The translations under genes and the position numbers were made by a program. A DNA stretch of 64,000 bases from Mesorhizobium sp. dw_380. Its GTDB lineage: Bacteria; Pseudomonadota; Alphaproteobacteria; Rhizobiales; Rhizobiaceae. The stretch lies in the NCBI RefSeq assembly GCF_018588885.1, contig NZ_JAFFIW010000019.1, positions 1-64,000 of the forward strand, written 5' to 3'. Under the pieces are notes generated by a model that worked only from the letters and a program-made list of their open reading frames with translations, was not told the origin of the DNA and did no database searches. Of this stretch, positions 42,725 through 51,237 are shown piece after piece (position 1 is the stretch's first letter; every line of letters begins with the position of its first letter).

Positions 42725-43864
42725 CTACTCCGTCGCCATCAGGCCGAGCGAGGCGGCAAAGGCGGTGAATTTCTTCGCTTCGTCACTGCCGGCGCCAAAG
42801 ACGGCGATGGCGCGATTAAGCGCTTCGCGTGCCTGATCGGCCTTGCCCAGCACGACATAGGAACGAACGAGCCGCATCCATCCTTCCGGGTCACGCGGAT
42901 TTTGCCGCAGTTTCTGGTCGAGGCTTGCGACCATGGTGTTGATCATGGCTTCCCGATCCTGCGGCGACATCGAGGACGCGGCGTCGACATCCACGGCATC
43001 AGGGCCTTTCGCGGCCGCGCCGGAAGCGATCTCGGGGTTGCCGGATTTGGCCAATGCCTGATCGACCGCACCGCGCCATGGCGAATCCGGCGGCAAGGTG
43101 CCCAGCATCGCCCGCCAGGCCTTGGCCGCCTCCTTGTTCCGCCCCTCCTGCGCCAAAGCCATGGCCAGATAGAAGCTGGCTTTGGCATTCGCCGGATCAA
43201 GCTTCAGCGCCGCCTCGAAGGCATCCTGGGCATCGGCAGAGACAATGCCGCCCGCCGCACCGGCGATCGCCTCGCCAAGCCCAGCCCTGCGCACAGCGCT
43301 GTCGCCGCCGAGGCGGATGGCGTTGCGATAGGCGGCCACCGCGTCGGAAAAGCGCTGCATGCGCAGATAGACCGGCGCCAGCACGTCCCAGCCCCTTCCG
43401 TCGGAAGGATTGGCGGTAAGGTGGGCCTCGGCCCGCGCCACCAGCTCGTCGACCGAACTGTCGGCCGGGTTCTTGGCCAGCCGCTCGCTGAGCGGCAGCG
43501 ACGGAAGGTCGGGCGAGCCTATCTGGCTGTAAAGACCCCAGCTGACAAGCGGTACCGCCAGTACGGCCGCGGTCGCGACCATTCTGGCGATGACCGAGCC
43601 CTGCCTGGCAGATGTTTTGCCGGCCGTATCCACATCGTGGAGGCGAAGGATGCGGCGCGCGATCTCGGCACGCGCCTCGGCCGCTTCCGCCGGCTGGATC
43701 AAGCCGCGCGCGGCGTCGCGGTCAAGCTCGGACAATTGATCGCGATAGACTTCCAGATCGTGATCGCCACTGGACAGCGTGCCCTTGGAGCTCCCGGCCA
43801 GCGGCAGCAGCACCGCCAGGCTCGCACCCAGCGTCAGTATTGCGGCTATGACCCAGAACAGCAT
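42725..43864 (-). CDS. ccmI: Cytochrome c biogenesis protein CcmI (CycH)
   Basis: 379 residues from the ATG at 43864 (MLFWVIAAILTLGASLAVLLPLAG). Two transmembrane helices (residues 1-24 and about 93-113) flank a cytoplasmic leucine-zipper-like loop (LEVYRDQLSELDRDAARGLIQPAEAAEARAEIARRIL), and a periplasmic TPR domain follows (VAAYRNAIRLGGDSA, ALKLDPANAKASFYLAMALAQEG). It is the apocytochrome c chaperone of the heme ligation complex. It is the first gene of the ccmIEFH operon. Rhizobial name: cycH. Confidence 0.95.
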   Translation of the reverse strand: MLFWVIAAILTLGASLAVLLPLAGSSKGTLSSGDHDLEVYRDQLSELDRDAARGLIQPAEAAEARAEIARRILRLHDVDTAGKTSARQGSVIARMVATAAVLAVPLVSWGLYSQIGSPDLPSLPLSERLAKNPADSSVDELVARAEAHLTANPSDGRGWDVLAPVYLRMQRFSDAVAAYRNAIRLGGDSAVRRAGLGEAIAGAAGGIVSADAQDAFEAALKLDPANAKASFYLAMALAQEGRNKEAAKAWRAMLGTLPPDSPWRGAVDQALAKSGNPEIASGAAAKGPDAVDVDAASSMSPQDREAMINTMVASLDQKLRQNPRDPEGWMRLVRSYVVLGKADQAREALNRAIAVFGAGSDEAKKFTAFAASLGLMATE

Positions 43865-43990
43865 GGTTCTTCCAATAACGGCAGAGCCCTGCCCTGCCAA
43901 CACGGGCATCCTGCGACGCTTTGACGGCAGGCGCGCCTGACGTCCTTGATCGACCTCAACCGGCGGATCCAACTGGACCCGGACTGGATA

Positions 43991-44428
43991 TCAGGTCAGC
44001 GGCGTCCAGCTGCCGTCGGCGTTGCGGCAAGCGGTTCCGCGGGCCGTGACGCCTGCTCCACCGGTAAAGACGGTCTGCGTGTACTGGCGGCAGTCCTGCG
44101 AACCGACGCGATAGGGTTGGGCCGGAACCACCTCGCCATAATGCGAAGCCTGATCGCCCTTCCACCCCACCTTCTGGCCGCTCGTCGTATATTCGAGCGC
44201 CTTGTATTCAGCCTCGAGCGCGCTGCGCTTCTCGGCCTCGCTAAGGCCGTTCCCGATCGAGCCGCCAACGAGCCCGCCGTCCATCGCTGAAATGATCGAC
44301 TTGGTGACCTTGCCGCCCGACGGCGGCGTCGAGGCTGGCGTCGGCGCGACTGTGGGGCCCTTGCCACTCAAGGTGGTGCAGCCGGACACGGCCAGCAGTG
44401 CGGAAACAAGCGCGACGCGAATCTTCAT
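43991..44428 (-). CDS. Surface lipoprotein of the RT0821/Lpp0805 (17-kDa antigen-like) type
   Basis: 145 residues from the ATG at 44428. A lipoprotein signal peptide ends in LLAVSGCTTL, with Cys17 as the likely lipidated residue. A Pro/Thr-rich spacer is followed by a glycine-rich motif GGLVGGSIGNGLSEAEKRSALEAEYKALE and a C-terminal domain containing SQDCRQYTQTVF and RGTACRNADGSWTPL with two cysteines. Relatives are outer-membrane lipoproteins of unknown function. It lies between feuQ and ccmI, on the same strand, with 187 bases to feuQ. Confidence 0.85.
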   Translation of the reverse strand: MKIRVALVSALLAVSGCTTLSGKGPTVAPTPASTPPSGGKVTKSIISAMDGGLVGGSIGNGLSEAEKRSALEAEYKALEYTTSGQKVGWKGDQASHYGEVVPAQPYRVGSQDCRQYTQTVFTGGAGVTARGTACRNADGSWTPLT

Positions 44429-44615
44429 GCCAACAACCGGTTCTCTTGAGTTGGAGCCTGCCATGGATGCGCCGGGGGCCGCGTCATCGGAGAAGTGGGC
44501 GTGGCCATAGTGTTGATATTTGTCGGAAATTTGGCCACTGCCGGCCATTCCGGGACCAATCGATACGCCGCCATAAGATGCGCCGTCCATCGCTGTCGAT
44601 TGGCCTTGGAAAGCG

Positions 44616-46043
44616 TCACTGGAGGCTCCGCAATCGCACCACCGCCTTCAATCCGCCCATGTCGGACCGTTCGAGCGCGAGAACGCCTCCATACTCGTTG
44701 ACGAGGTCGGCGACAATGGCAAGTCCCAGACCTGTTCCCGGTTTTGTCTCGTCCAGGCGCCTTCCACGCTTCAGCGCGTCGCGCGCTCTGTCCTCGGGAA
44801 TGCCCGGGCCATCGTCGTCGATGCTGATCTCGAAAAAATTGTCATCCTTGCCAGCCGGGGGCGCCACCACGACCGAAACGGCGCTTTTTGCCCATTTCAT
44901 CGCATTTTCGAGAAGATTGCCGAGCAGTTCCTCGAGGTCCTCGCGCTCTCCGGCAAAGACGATCTCGGTGGCCGGCAGCGACAGCGACAGGGTGGTCTGC
45001 GGGTTGAGCTTCCGCAAAACCCGCACCATGCGCTGCACCAGCGGCGCCACCGGCGTGCGGTAGACGACGCTGTCGCGTTGCGCGGCGACGCGGGCACGCT
45101 GCAGGTAATGGTCGACCTGCTTCTGCATGGAAGCGGCCTGCTCGGCGATCAGTTGCCCCTTGGCGCCGCCAAGCGCCCGGCCTTCGTTGAGCAGCACCGC
45201 GAGCGGCGTCTTCAGCGAATGGGCGAGATTGCCGACCTGGGTTCGCGAACGCTCGACGATGCGTTTGTTGTTTTCAATCAGTGCGTTGGTTTCGTTGGCT
45301 AAGGGTTCGATTTCGGCCGGGAAGCGGCCGTCGAGCCTTTGCGCGGTGCCCTCGCGCACCATGGCCAGGGCGTTGCGGACCCTGCGCAGCGGCTGCAGGC
45401 CGAGCAGAATGGCGATCGCGTTGATGGCGATCATGCCGATGCCGAACAGGCCGAGATAGGTCAGCAAGCGGCGCTGGAAAGTGCCTATTTCCTGCTCCAG
45501 CTCGGTCTTGTTGCCCATCACGCGGAAGCGCGCGGCGCGGTTCTTCGCATCGAGGACGAACTCGCTCTCGAACACCACCAGTTGCTCGCCGGCGATGCCT
45601 TCGGCCGCATAGCTGCGCTGGAAACTGGCATTGAACGGCACTTCGGCGACGCTCGGCGACGGGATCGACTTAGTCATCGAGGAGGAATGAAGATCGCCAT
45701 GCACGCCTTCCGAGGCCGGCTCGACCGACCAATACCAGCCCGAATTCGGCTCCGAAAACCTGAGGTCGCCAAGATCGGGGGCGCCGGTGAGAGCCCCGGT
45801 GTCGGAAATGCCGACAGAGCCGATCAGGTTGAACAGATGCGCCGACAGCAGGCTGTCGAAGCCGCGCTCGCTGGCCTGGCGATAGAGCGTGGTGATCAGG
45901 GTGAAGATGACGACAAGGGTCAGGATCGCCCAGACCGTGGAAAAGGCGATGACGCGGAACGTCAGCGAACGCGGCCACAAACGCAGCGAAAGCGGCGCCC
46001 CTGCGGTTGGTTTGAGCGGTTCCGAGTTACGCCTCCGGCTCAC
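44616..46043 (-). CDS. feuQ: Sensor histidine kinase FeuQ
   Basis: 475 residues. Transmembrane helix 1 near residues 27-50, a periplasmic domain to about residue 190, helix 2 (LLTYLGLFGIGMIAINAIAILLGL), a short HAMP-like part, HisKA with VGNLAHSLKTPLAVLLNEGRAL, and ATPase motifs (LLENAMKWA, IDDDGPGIP, GTGLGLAIVADLV). In Rhizobium leguminosarum feuPQ lies beside cycHJKL, as here, and in Sinorhizobium FeuPQ controls cyclic glucan export (ndvA); the assignment rests on that synteny plus the PhoQ-like sequence. The start overlaps the feuP end by 17 bases. Confidence 0.88.
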   Translation of the reverse strand: MSRRRNSEPLKPTAGAPLSLRLWPRSLTFRVIAFSTVWAILTLVVIFTLITTLYRQASERGFDSLLSAHLFNLIGSVGISDTGALTGAPDLGDLRFSEPNSGWYWSVEPASEGVHGDLHSSSMTKSIPSPSVAEVPFNASFQRSYAAEGIAGEQLVVFESEFVLDAKNRAARFRVMGNKTELEQEIGTFQRRLLTYLGLFGIGMIAINAIAILLGLQPLRRVRNALAMVREGTAQRLDGRFPAEIEPLANETNALIENNKRIVERSRTQVGNLAHSLKTPLAVLLNEGRALGGAKGQLIAEQAASMQKQVDHYLQRARVAAQRDSVVYRTPVAPLVQRMVRVLRKLNPQTTLSLSLPATEIVFAGEREDLEELLGNLLENAMKWAKSAVSVVVAPPAGKDDNFFEISIDDDGPGIPEDRARDALKRGRRLDETKPGTGLGLAIVADLVNEYGGVLALERSDMGGLKAVVRLRSLQ

Positions 46044-46692
46044 GCATGCGGTAGCCCATGCCGCGCACGGTTTCGATCATGTCGATGCCCATCTTCTTGC
46101 GCAGCCGCCCGACAAAGACCTCGATTGTGTTGGAATCGCGATCAAAATCCTGGTCGTAAAGATGCTCGACCAGTTCGGTGCGCGAGACGACCTCGCCCAT
46201 ATGGTGCATCAGATAGGCAAGCAGACGGAATTCATGCGAAGTCAGCTTCAGCGGCACGCCGTTGACGTCGGCCTTCGAAGCCTTTGTGTCGAGGCGCAGC
46301 GGGCCACAGGTGAGTTCCGACGAGGCATGGCCGGCGGCGCGGCGGATCAAGGCCCGGACCCTCGCCAGCACCTCCTCGATATGGAACGGCTTGGTGACGT
46401 AGTCGTCGGCGCCGGCATCGATGCCGGAGACCTTGTCGCTCCAGCGGTCGCGCGCGGTCAGGATCAGCACCGGCATCTTGCGGCCGCCGCGGCGCCAGCG
46501 CTCGACCACGCTGATGCCGTCCATCTGCGGCAGGCCGATGTCCAGCACGACGGCATCGTAGGGTTCGGTGTCGCCGAGGAAATGGCCTTCCTCGCCGTCA
46601 AAGGCACGGTCGACGACATAGCCGGCGTCGACCAGCGCATCCGCTATCTGCCGGTTGAGATCCTTGTCATCCTCGACGACGAGTACGCGCAT
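46027..46692 (-). CDS. feuP: OmpR-family response regulator FeuP
   Basis: 221 residues from the ATG at 46692 (MRVLVVEDDKDLNRQIADALVDAGY). The receiver has EDD, the phosphorylatable Asp in YDAVVLDIGLPQMDG and Lys in YVTKPFH. The DNA-binding winged helix ends with TIEVFVGRLRKKMGIDMIETVRGMGYRM. It is the partner of FeuQ, encoded next and overlapping by 17 bases. Three short direct repeats lie directly upstream (46724-46819), between this gene and the feuN-like gene. Confidence 0.92.
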   Translation of the reverse strand: MRVLVVEDDKDLNRQIADALVDAGYVVDRAFDGEEGHFLGDTEPYDAVVLDIGLPQMDGISVVERWRRGGRKMPVLILTARDRWSDKVSGIDAGADDYVTKPFHIEEVLARVRALIRRAAGHASSELTCGPLRLDTKASKADVNGVPLKLTSHEFRLLAYLMHHMGEVVSRTELVEHLYDQDFDRDSNTIEVFVGRLRKKMGIDMIETVRGMGYRMREPEA

Positions 46693-46723
46693 GCGGAGAT
46701 CGACACCTGTTGAAGAGCTTTGC

Positions 46724-46819
46724 CAGATTGAAGACTGGGTCAGATTGAAGACTGGGTCAGATATAGGCCGATTCCGGCGACCTGGGAAACGGAGGCCTGT
46801 AAGACGAAAGATTGGGTCA
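46724..46819. repeat. Direct repeats upstream of feuP, candidate regulator sites
   Basis: A 17-base unit CAGATTGAAGACTGGGT occurs twice in tandem (46724-46740 and 46741-46757). A third, diverged copy GAAAGATTGGGTCAG lies at 46805-46819 and overlaps the stop codon of the feuN-like gene. Response regulators of this type usually bind direct repeats, so an autoregulatory FeuP site is possible; a replication-slippage duplication is the alternative. Confidence 0.6.
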
Positions 46820-47116
46820 GTTCTGCGGAACGACGATTTCGGATCGGCGCGGACGCTGCCCGTCCTTGCCCGGCACCAGCACGACGATGACGCAGACCGG
46901 CTGGCCACCGCGCGTCGACTGCGAAGCCTTGGCCAGCGTTCCGCCATTCTGCTGGGCTACTTGCTGGCCGATCGCATAGCAGTCGGATGCGGCCAAGACG
47001 ATCGGGCTGGCCTGATCGGGCGCGACAACCGGCATCGCCATCGCCTGCGACGCGAACAACCCGGCAGCACAGAGCGCCATAGTCGCGGTTCGGAAGTGGG
47101 AGCGAAGCGTTTTCAT
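46817..47116 (-). CDS. feuN: Small periplasmic protein, probable FeuN
   Basis: 99 residues from the ATG at 47116. A signal peptide (MKTLRSHFRTATMALCAAGLFASQAMA) precedes a PepSY-like small domain: IVLAASDCYAIGQQVAQQNGGTLAKASQSTRGGQPVCVIVVLVPGKDG. Two cysteines (SDCYA, PVCVI) could form a disulfide. In Sinorhizobium, FeuN is a small periplasmic protein encoded next to feuP-feuQ that restrains the FeuPQ pathway; position, size and location fit. The assignment rests on this context and not on residue-level comparison. Confidence 0.7.
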   Translation of the reverse strand: MKTLRSHFRTATMALCAAGLFASQAMAMPVVAPDQASPIVLAASDCYAIGQQVAQQNGGTLAKASQSTRGGQPVCVIVVLVPGKDGQRPRRSEIVVPQN

Positions 47117-47290
47117 GGTCGGTGTTGTAACGCATCGGTGCTGAACGTGAAATGAACGGTGATCGATGCGAAAACCATGTCCGCTACACCCCTGAACCGC
47201 GATAGAACCGATTGAAGATTTCGCCGCCCCAACCCGACGAAATCCCGCAGGCGTCAGTCTAGACTCCGTTTCGGTCACATTGAAAGTGCG

Positions 47291-47698
47291 TCAGGCATTT
47301 TCCTGCGTCAGTGCGCGAAACCGCAGCAGTCCGTGGTGCACAAGAAGATCCTCGTCATAGCGGGCTTCGGTGAATTCGAGCGACAGACGCGTCTGGCCGC
47401 GCGGGCCGATCACCAGCACCGCATCGGCAAGGCGGGCCTCGATGGCGGCCATGATGGCAAGTGTTTCGTCTTCGCCATGGGCTTTCGACCAGACATGCAG
47501 CGTGATCAGCTGATCGTCATTGTTCTCGGCGCCGGTGTCCCAGTCAAAGGCACTCGTCTGGCCACAGGTCACATAGGGAAAAGCGGCATTGTCGGCCGCC
47601 CGTTCGAGCAGCCCGGCACCGCCCAGCAACGCGGACAGGGATGCATCGCTTTTGAGCCTTAGAAACACTGCCTGCAACAAATCGCCGGGCGCGGTCAT
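47291..47698 (-). CDS. DUF3168 phage/gene-transfer-agent tail-type protein, orphan
   Basis: 135 residues. It reads like the DUF3168 family found in phage and gene-transfer-agent structural clusters: DLLQAVFLRLKSDASLSALLGG at the N-terminus, FPYVTCGQTSAFDWDTG, LITLHVWSK, and the C-terminal LEFTEARYDEDLLVHHGLLRFRALT. Such proteins act in tail completion or head-tail joining. No other structural gene is nearby: feuN lies downstream and non-coding sequence upstream. It is a remnant or transplanted single gene. AAGGA lies before the ATG. Confidence 0.8.
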   Translation of the reverse strand: MTAPGDLLQAVFLRLKSDASLSALLGGAGLLERAADNAAFPYVTCGQTSAFDWDTGAENNDDQLITLHVWSKAHGEDETLAIMAAIEARLADAVLVIGPRGQTRLSLEFTEARYDEDLLVHHGLLRFRALTQENA

Positions 47699-48321
47699 TC
47701 GTCCTTTTCCTTAGCCGTTGCGCTGCCGACCTTTTGCTTGCCGGAAAGCCCATCCGTGTTTCGGATACCTGCCATATATAGCCATTCGATACGCGGACAC
47801 GATGGCGATTCGTCATCGGAATTGCCGACAACCTCGTTAGCGGGCGCAGTGCGACGGACCGCGAAGCAGCGCACCGCCAGCACCTTTGGAAATGGCGCAG
47901 CATCTAAAAGAGGCCACCAGTTATGACGCCTAGCAAGCGAAGCATGAATGTGGACACTCGGTTCCTGGTCGGACGGCGGGGCTTGTTCCAGCCGCATTTG
48001 AAGGCCAGTATCGGACATGCCTTCAAGGCGTCCGCTCGCTTCGCTCCAACCGTGACCGAAGGCGGCGCCATTTCGCCGGGCTTGGTCAATGGCCGGTACC
48101 GTCGGAGTTTTTGCTGCGCGACCGCACCTGATCCAGTCGGCCAGCGCAGTCCTCGAAGGCGATGGCGGCTTGCATAAAGTCGTGAAGAGAGACGTGACCC
48201 CGTTTTCCGAGGAAAAGAGCGCTTGCTTTTCCTCGGGGAACTCGTGGAGCGAGCTTGAAGAGGAGGCAAGCCCACGGGCGGGTTTTCGCCGAAACCGAAG
48301 CAGGATGCGAGGTCAAATGCG
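47699..48321. other. 623-base region without a convincing gene
   Basis: Several overlapping frames are open on both strands but none shows a recognisable domain, a consistent third-position bias and a good start. It is lower in GC around 47760-47830. A strong inverted repeat lies at 48202-48241. It may be decayed sequence linked to the orphan DUF3168 gene. Confidence 0.5.
48202..48241. repeat. Long stem-loop upstream of the glycosyltransferase gene
   Basis: GTTTTCCGAGGAAAAG (48202-48217) pairs with CTTTTCCTCGGGGAAC (48226-48241) over 16 bases (two G-U pairs) around an 8-base loop, AGCGCTTG. It is 80 bases before the glycosyltransferase start. There is no T-run after it, so it does not look like a plain terminator. 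Confidence 0.65.
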
Positions 48322-49389
48322 ATGCAGCCTACCCCTCACAAAATCCCGGTATCCATCATCATCCCGAACTACAATTATGCGCGTTTCCTAGAACGCAGCA
48401 TCGACAGCGCCCTGGAGCAGGACCATGACGATGTCGAAGTCATCGTCGTCGACGATGCATCGCAGGACAACTCCACGACCATCATGGAATCCTATGGCGA
48501 CAGGATCCTGGCTTGTCCGCGACGAAGGAATGGAGGGCATGCGGCCGCCTTCAACACCGGCTTTGCCGCGAGTTCGGGCAGCATCGTCCTTTTCCTCGAC
48601 GCTGACGATTATCTTTATCCGGACGCTGTCTCCAGGATCGTCGACACCTGGGACGCGACAACCGCCCAGGTGCAATCCAGGCTGCACATCGTCGATGAAG
48701 GGCAGCGGATCAAGGACGTCTTTCCGCCGCCGGAACTGCCCTTCGACAGCGGTGACGTCATGCCGAAACTCCTGCACAAAGGGCGCTATCAGACGACCGT
48801 GACCAGCGGGCTGGCCTTCGACCGGACGACCCTGGAATCGATCATGCCGATTCCGGAACCGGATTTCCGCCAGGGTGCCGACGGCTATCTTGCGACGCTG
48901 GCGCCGCTCTATGGCAATGTCCAGTCCATCGACGAATGTGTCGGCGCTTACCGGATCCACGGCGGCAATCACTCGGTTTTCGGTGAGAAGCTAGCCGAGC
49001 GGGCACGCTGGCGGGTCGAGCACGATTTCCACCGCATGGAGGCGCTGTCGGACCAGGCATCGCAAGTTGGCCTGACCCTCGTGCCGGCAGACGTTGTTCG
49101 CCATGATCCGGTCCACCTGGAAGAGCGGCTGGCGTCGCTTTGCGCGGACAGGCACCGGCACCCCGTGGCCGAGGATTCCCGGCTGGCGCTGGCGGCCGCG
49201 GGCGCTGTCGCCAGCCTCGAAATGACGGTGTCGCTGCGCCGCCGCGCCGTGCTTGCCGCCTGGTTTGTGTCGGTCGGCATGCTGCCGCGGCAGATGGCCA
49301 TGGCGGTGCTGTCGTGGAAGCTCGACGCATCGTCCCGGCCGGCATTCCTCTCCAGCCTGTCCAAGACAATCCGCCGCGCCATGGGGTAG
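48322..49389 (+). CDS. Family 2 glycosyltransferase
   Basis: 355 residues. The GT-A domain begins with VSIIIPNYNYARFLERSIDSALEQDHDDVEVIVVDDASQDNSTTIMESYGD, followed by GGHAAAFNTGFAASSGSIVLFLDADDYLYPDA, where LDADD is the metal-binding DxD-type motif. The acceptor region has FDRTTLESIMPIPEPDFRQGADGYLATLAPLYG. The C-terminal third (from about 250) is helical and less typical. It adds a sugar from a nucleotide donor to a surface glycan or similar; the product is unknown. No other polysaccharide gene is nearby. A dispersed repeat follows 11 bases after the stop. Confidence 0.9.
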   Translation: MQPTPHKIPVSIIIPNYNYARFLERSIDSALEQDHDDVEVIVVDDASQDNSTTIMESYGDRILACPRRRNGGHAAAFNTGFAASSGSIVLFLDADDYLYPDAVSRIVDTWDATTAQVQSRLHIVDEGQRIKDVFPPPELPFDSGDVMPKLLHKGRYQTTVTSGLAFDRTTLESIMPIPEPDFRQGADGYLATLAPLYGNVQSIDECVGAYRIHGGNHSVFGEKLAERARWRVEHDFHRMEALSDQASQVGLTLVPADVVRHDPVHLEERLASLCADRHRHPVAEDSRLALAAAGAVASLEMTVSLRRRAVLAAWFVSVGMLPRQMAMAVLSWKLDASSRPAFLSSLSKTIRRAMG

Positions 49390-49400
49390 CCCGAAGCCGT

Positions 49401-49435
49401 TGTGGGCGAGATGTCCGGCAGGACGGGAGGAGCGC
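49401..49435. repeat. Partial copy of the 13.5-kb intergenic element
   Basis: Positions 49409-49424 (AGATGTCCGGCAGGAC) are identical to the right arm of the element at 13609-13629. The flanking TGTGGG and G-rich tail also agree. It lies between the convergent glycosyltransferase and permease genes, as does the first copy. Confidence 0.75.
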
Positions 49436-49463
49436 TGTCCCCGAAGGTCTCAAGAGGCCTGCG

Positions 49464-50285
49464 CTACGCCTTGCCTTCCCCCTGCGCCCCGCGCAGCCGG
49501 ACGACGAAGCTGCGCACCGCGAGAACCAACACCGTGATGATGATCAGGATCACTGAAAGCGCCGCGATCGCCGGGTCGATGTTGTCGCGCAGGCCCATCC
49601 ACATCAGCCGCGGCAGCGTGATGGCGTTGACCGAGGTGATGAACAGGGTGACGCCGATCTCTTCCCAGGACAGCACGAAGGACAACAGCGCGGCGGTGAC
49701 GATGCCGAACTTGATATTGGGCATGATGACGCGCGTCGCTCGCTCCCAGACACCGGCGCCGAGGCCGCGCGCGGCCAGATCGATGCGGCGGTCGAGCTGG
49801 CTGAGCGAGACCAGGATCAGCACCGTGGCGAAGGGCACAGTCATCACCGAATGCGCCATGGCGACGCCGAGCCAGGTGTCGTAGCCGAAGAAGGAACTGA
49901 CGCCGGAGATCGAGGTGAGCAGGAAATAGAGCGTCACCGCCGAGACCACTGGCGGCACCACCATCGGCAGCAGCACGAAGCCGACAAGTGCCGCGGTGAA
50001 GCGCGGCTGGAACATCCAGACGCCAAGGCTGAAGCAGAGCGCCAGCACGGTTGATATGGCGCTGCTGACGATGCCGATCCGGATCGACAGCAGGATCGAC
50101 TGCAGCCAGCGCGGGTCCTCGATCAGCGAGCGGTAGTGGCGCAGCGACAATTCACCCGCCGGCATGGCCAGCATACGGCTCGGCGTCAGCGATACCGGGA
50201 TGACGGCAAGCAGCGGCAAAAGCAGGAACAGCGCCACCAATATGGCGAGGATCAGCGAAACGGGTCCGGGGCGATAGGTCGGCAT
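49464..50285 (-). CDS. ABC transporter permease, PotC-like
   Basis: 273 residues with six hydrophobic helices. The inner-membrane-component signature is near the C-terminal third: DLAARGLGAGVWERATRVIMPNIKFGIVTAALLSFVLSWEEIGVTLF (EAA loop type). It belongs to the spermidine/putrescine class of importers, together with the permease, binding protein and ATPase upstream on the same strand. It follows the partner permease gene after three bases. The substrate is not defined by sequence; the linked hydrolases suggest an amide or guanidino compound. Confidence 0.92.
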   Translation of the reverse strand: MPTYRPGPVSLILAILVALFLLLPLLAVIPVSLTPSRMLAMPAGELSLRHYRSLIEDPRWLQSILLSIRIGIVSSAISTVLALCFSLGVWMFQPRFTAALVGFVLLPMVVPPVVSAVTLYFLLTSISGVSSFFGYDTWLGVAMAHSVMTVPFATVLILVSLSQLDRRIDLAARGLGAGVWERATRVIMPNIKFGIVTAALLSFVLSWEEIGVTLFITSVNAITLPRLMWMGLRDNIDPAIAALSVILIIITVLVLAVRSFVVRLRGAQGEGKA

Positions 50286-50288
50286 ACG

Positions 50289-51122
50289 CTACACCAATTG
50301 CTTCGGTCTGACGTAGCGGAAGAGCAGCGCCATCAGCGCGCCGACGAACACCACCAGCACGACGCTGATCGCGGCCCCAAGCCCCCAGTCCGGGCTCTGG
50401 AAAATCCTGAGGTAGATCAGTTCGGCGATCATCACGCTGCGACCGCCGCCGAGGATCGCCGGCGTCACGAAGAAGCCGAGCGAGAAGACGAAGACGATCA
50501 GCGCCGAGCCGATGATGCCGGAGCGTGTCATCGGCACGAACACGGTCCAGAAGGTGCGCATGCGGCTGGAGCCCAGCCCGCGTGCCGCAAGCAGCACGCG
50601 CTCGTCGAGGCTGCGCATGGCGGACGCCAGCGGAAAGACGGCAAAGGGAATGAGGAAATGCGTCATGCCGACGACGACGCCGAATTCATTGCGCACCAGG
50701 GTCAGCGGTTCGGAGATAAAGCCTATCGACTGCAGCCAGGTGTTGATCAGGCCGCGATTGGAAAGCAGCGCCACCCAGCCGAAGGCGCGCGTCAGCACCG
50801 AGATCCAGAACGGCACAAGGATGCAGAATTCGGCGATGAGGCGCTGTGCCGGACTGCCGCGCACCCAGACGACAGTGATGGCATAGGCAGCGGCGACGGA
50901 GACAACAGTGACGATAGCGGCGATGCGCAGCGTGCGGATGAACACCGACTGGACCAGATCGTCGGTGAGCAAAGCCTGGTACTGGCCGAGCCCGGGCGTC
51001 GGCAAGGTGAAGCTCCACTTCACCACGCCGAGAAACGGCCAAGCATAGGCCAGCACGAGAAACAGGAGCAGCGGCGCCATCAACAGCGCCGCCCCCATCC
51101 TGTCGGAGAGAACGCCCCTCAT
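50289..51122 (-). CDS. ABC transporter permease, PotB-like
   Basis: 277 residues with six membrane helices and the EAA-type loop LLAARGLGSSRMRTFWTVFVPMTRSGIIGSALIVFVFSLGFFVTPAILGG. It forms the translocation channel with the PotC-like subunit encoded three bases downstream. It is separated from the binding-protein gene upstream by 118 bases that hold two stem-loops, which may set lower permease expression. Confidence 0.92.
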   Translation of the reverse strand: MRGVLSDRMGAALLMAPLLLFLVLAYAWPFLGVVKWSFTLPTPGLGQYQALLTDDLVQSVFIRTLRIAAIVTVVSVAAAYAITVVWVRGSPAQRLIAEFCILVPFWISVLTRAFGWVALLSNRGLINTWLQSIGFISEPLTLVRNEFGVVVGMTHFLIPFAVFPLASAMRSLDERVLLAARGLGSSRMRTFWTVFVPMTRSGIIGSALIVFVFSLGFFVTPAILGGGRSVMIAELIYLRIFQSPDWGLGAAISVVLVVFVGALMALLFRYVRPKQLV

Positions 51123-51152
51123 CTCAGTTCAGCACCGCCCGAGCATTTTGCA

Positions 51153-51172
51153 GCCAAGTGGAACCACTTGGC
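51153..51172. repeat. Stem-loop in the binding protein-permease spacer, palindrome 1
   Basis: GCCAAGTGG-AA-CCACTTGGC is a near-perfect palindrome with 9-bp arms (51153-51172). With the next hairpin it lies between the binding-protein gene and the permease gene of one operon, a place where such structures protect the upstream mRNA. It also resembles dispersed rhizobial palindromes. Confidence 0.65.
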
Positions 51173-51205
51173 GTCGCACAAATGCGGCCAACAGAAGAGA
51201 CAGAC

Positions 51206-51237
51206 CGGGATGCCGCAGTCCATCAGAATGCATCCCG
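51206..51237 (-). repeat. Stem-loop just after the binding-protein stop codon
   Basis: CGGGATGC (51206-51213) / GCATCCCG (51230-51237) forms an 8-bp stem with a 16-base loop. It starts three bases after the stop codon of the binding-protein gene on the minus strand and has no T-run, so it looks like an mRNA-stabilising or attenuating structure. Confidence 0.65.

Noticed and set aside
47695..48018. Minus-strand frame of 107 codons upstream of the DUF3168 gene
   Set aside because: It overlaps the DUF3168 start, has no recognisable domain, and its third-position composition is weak. I kept it only as part of the no-gene region.
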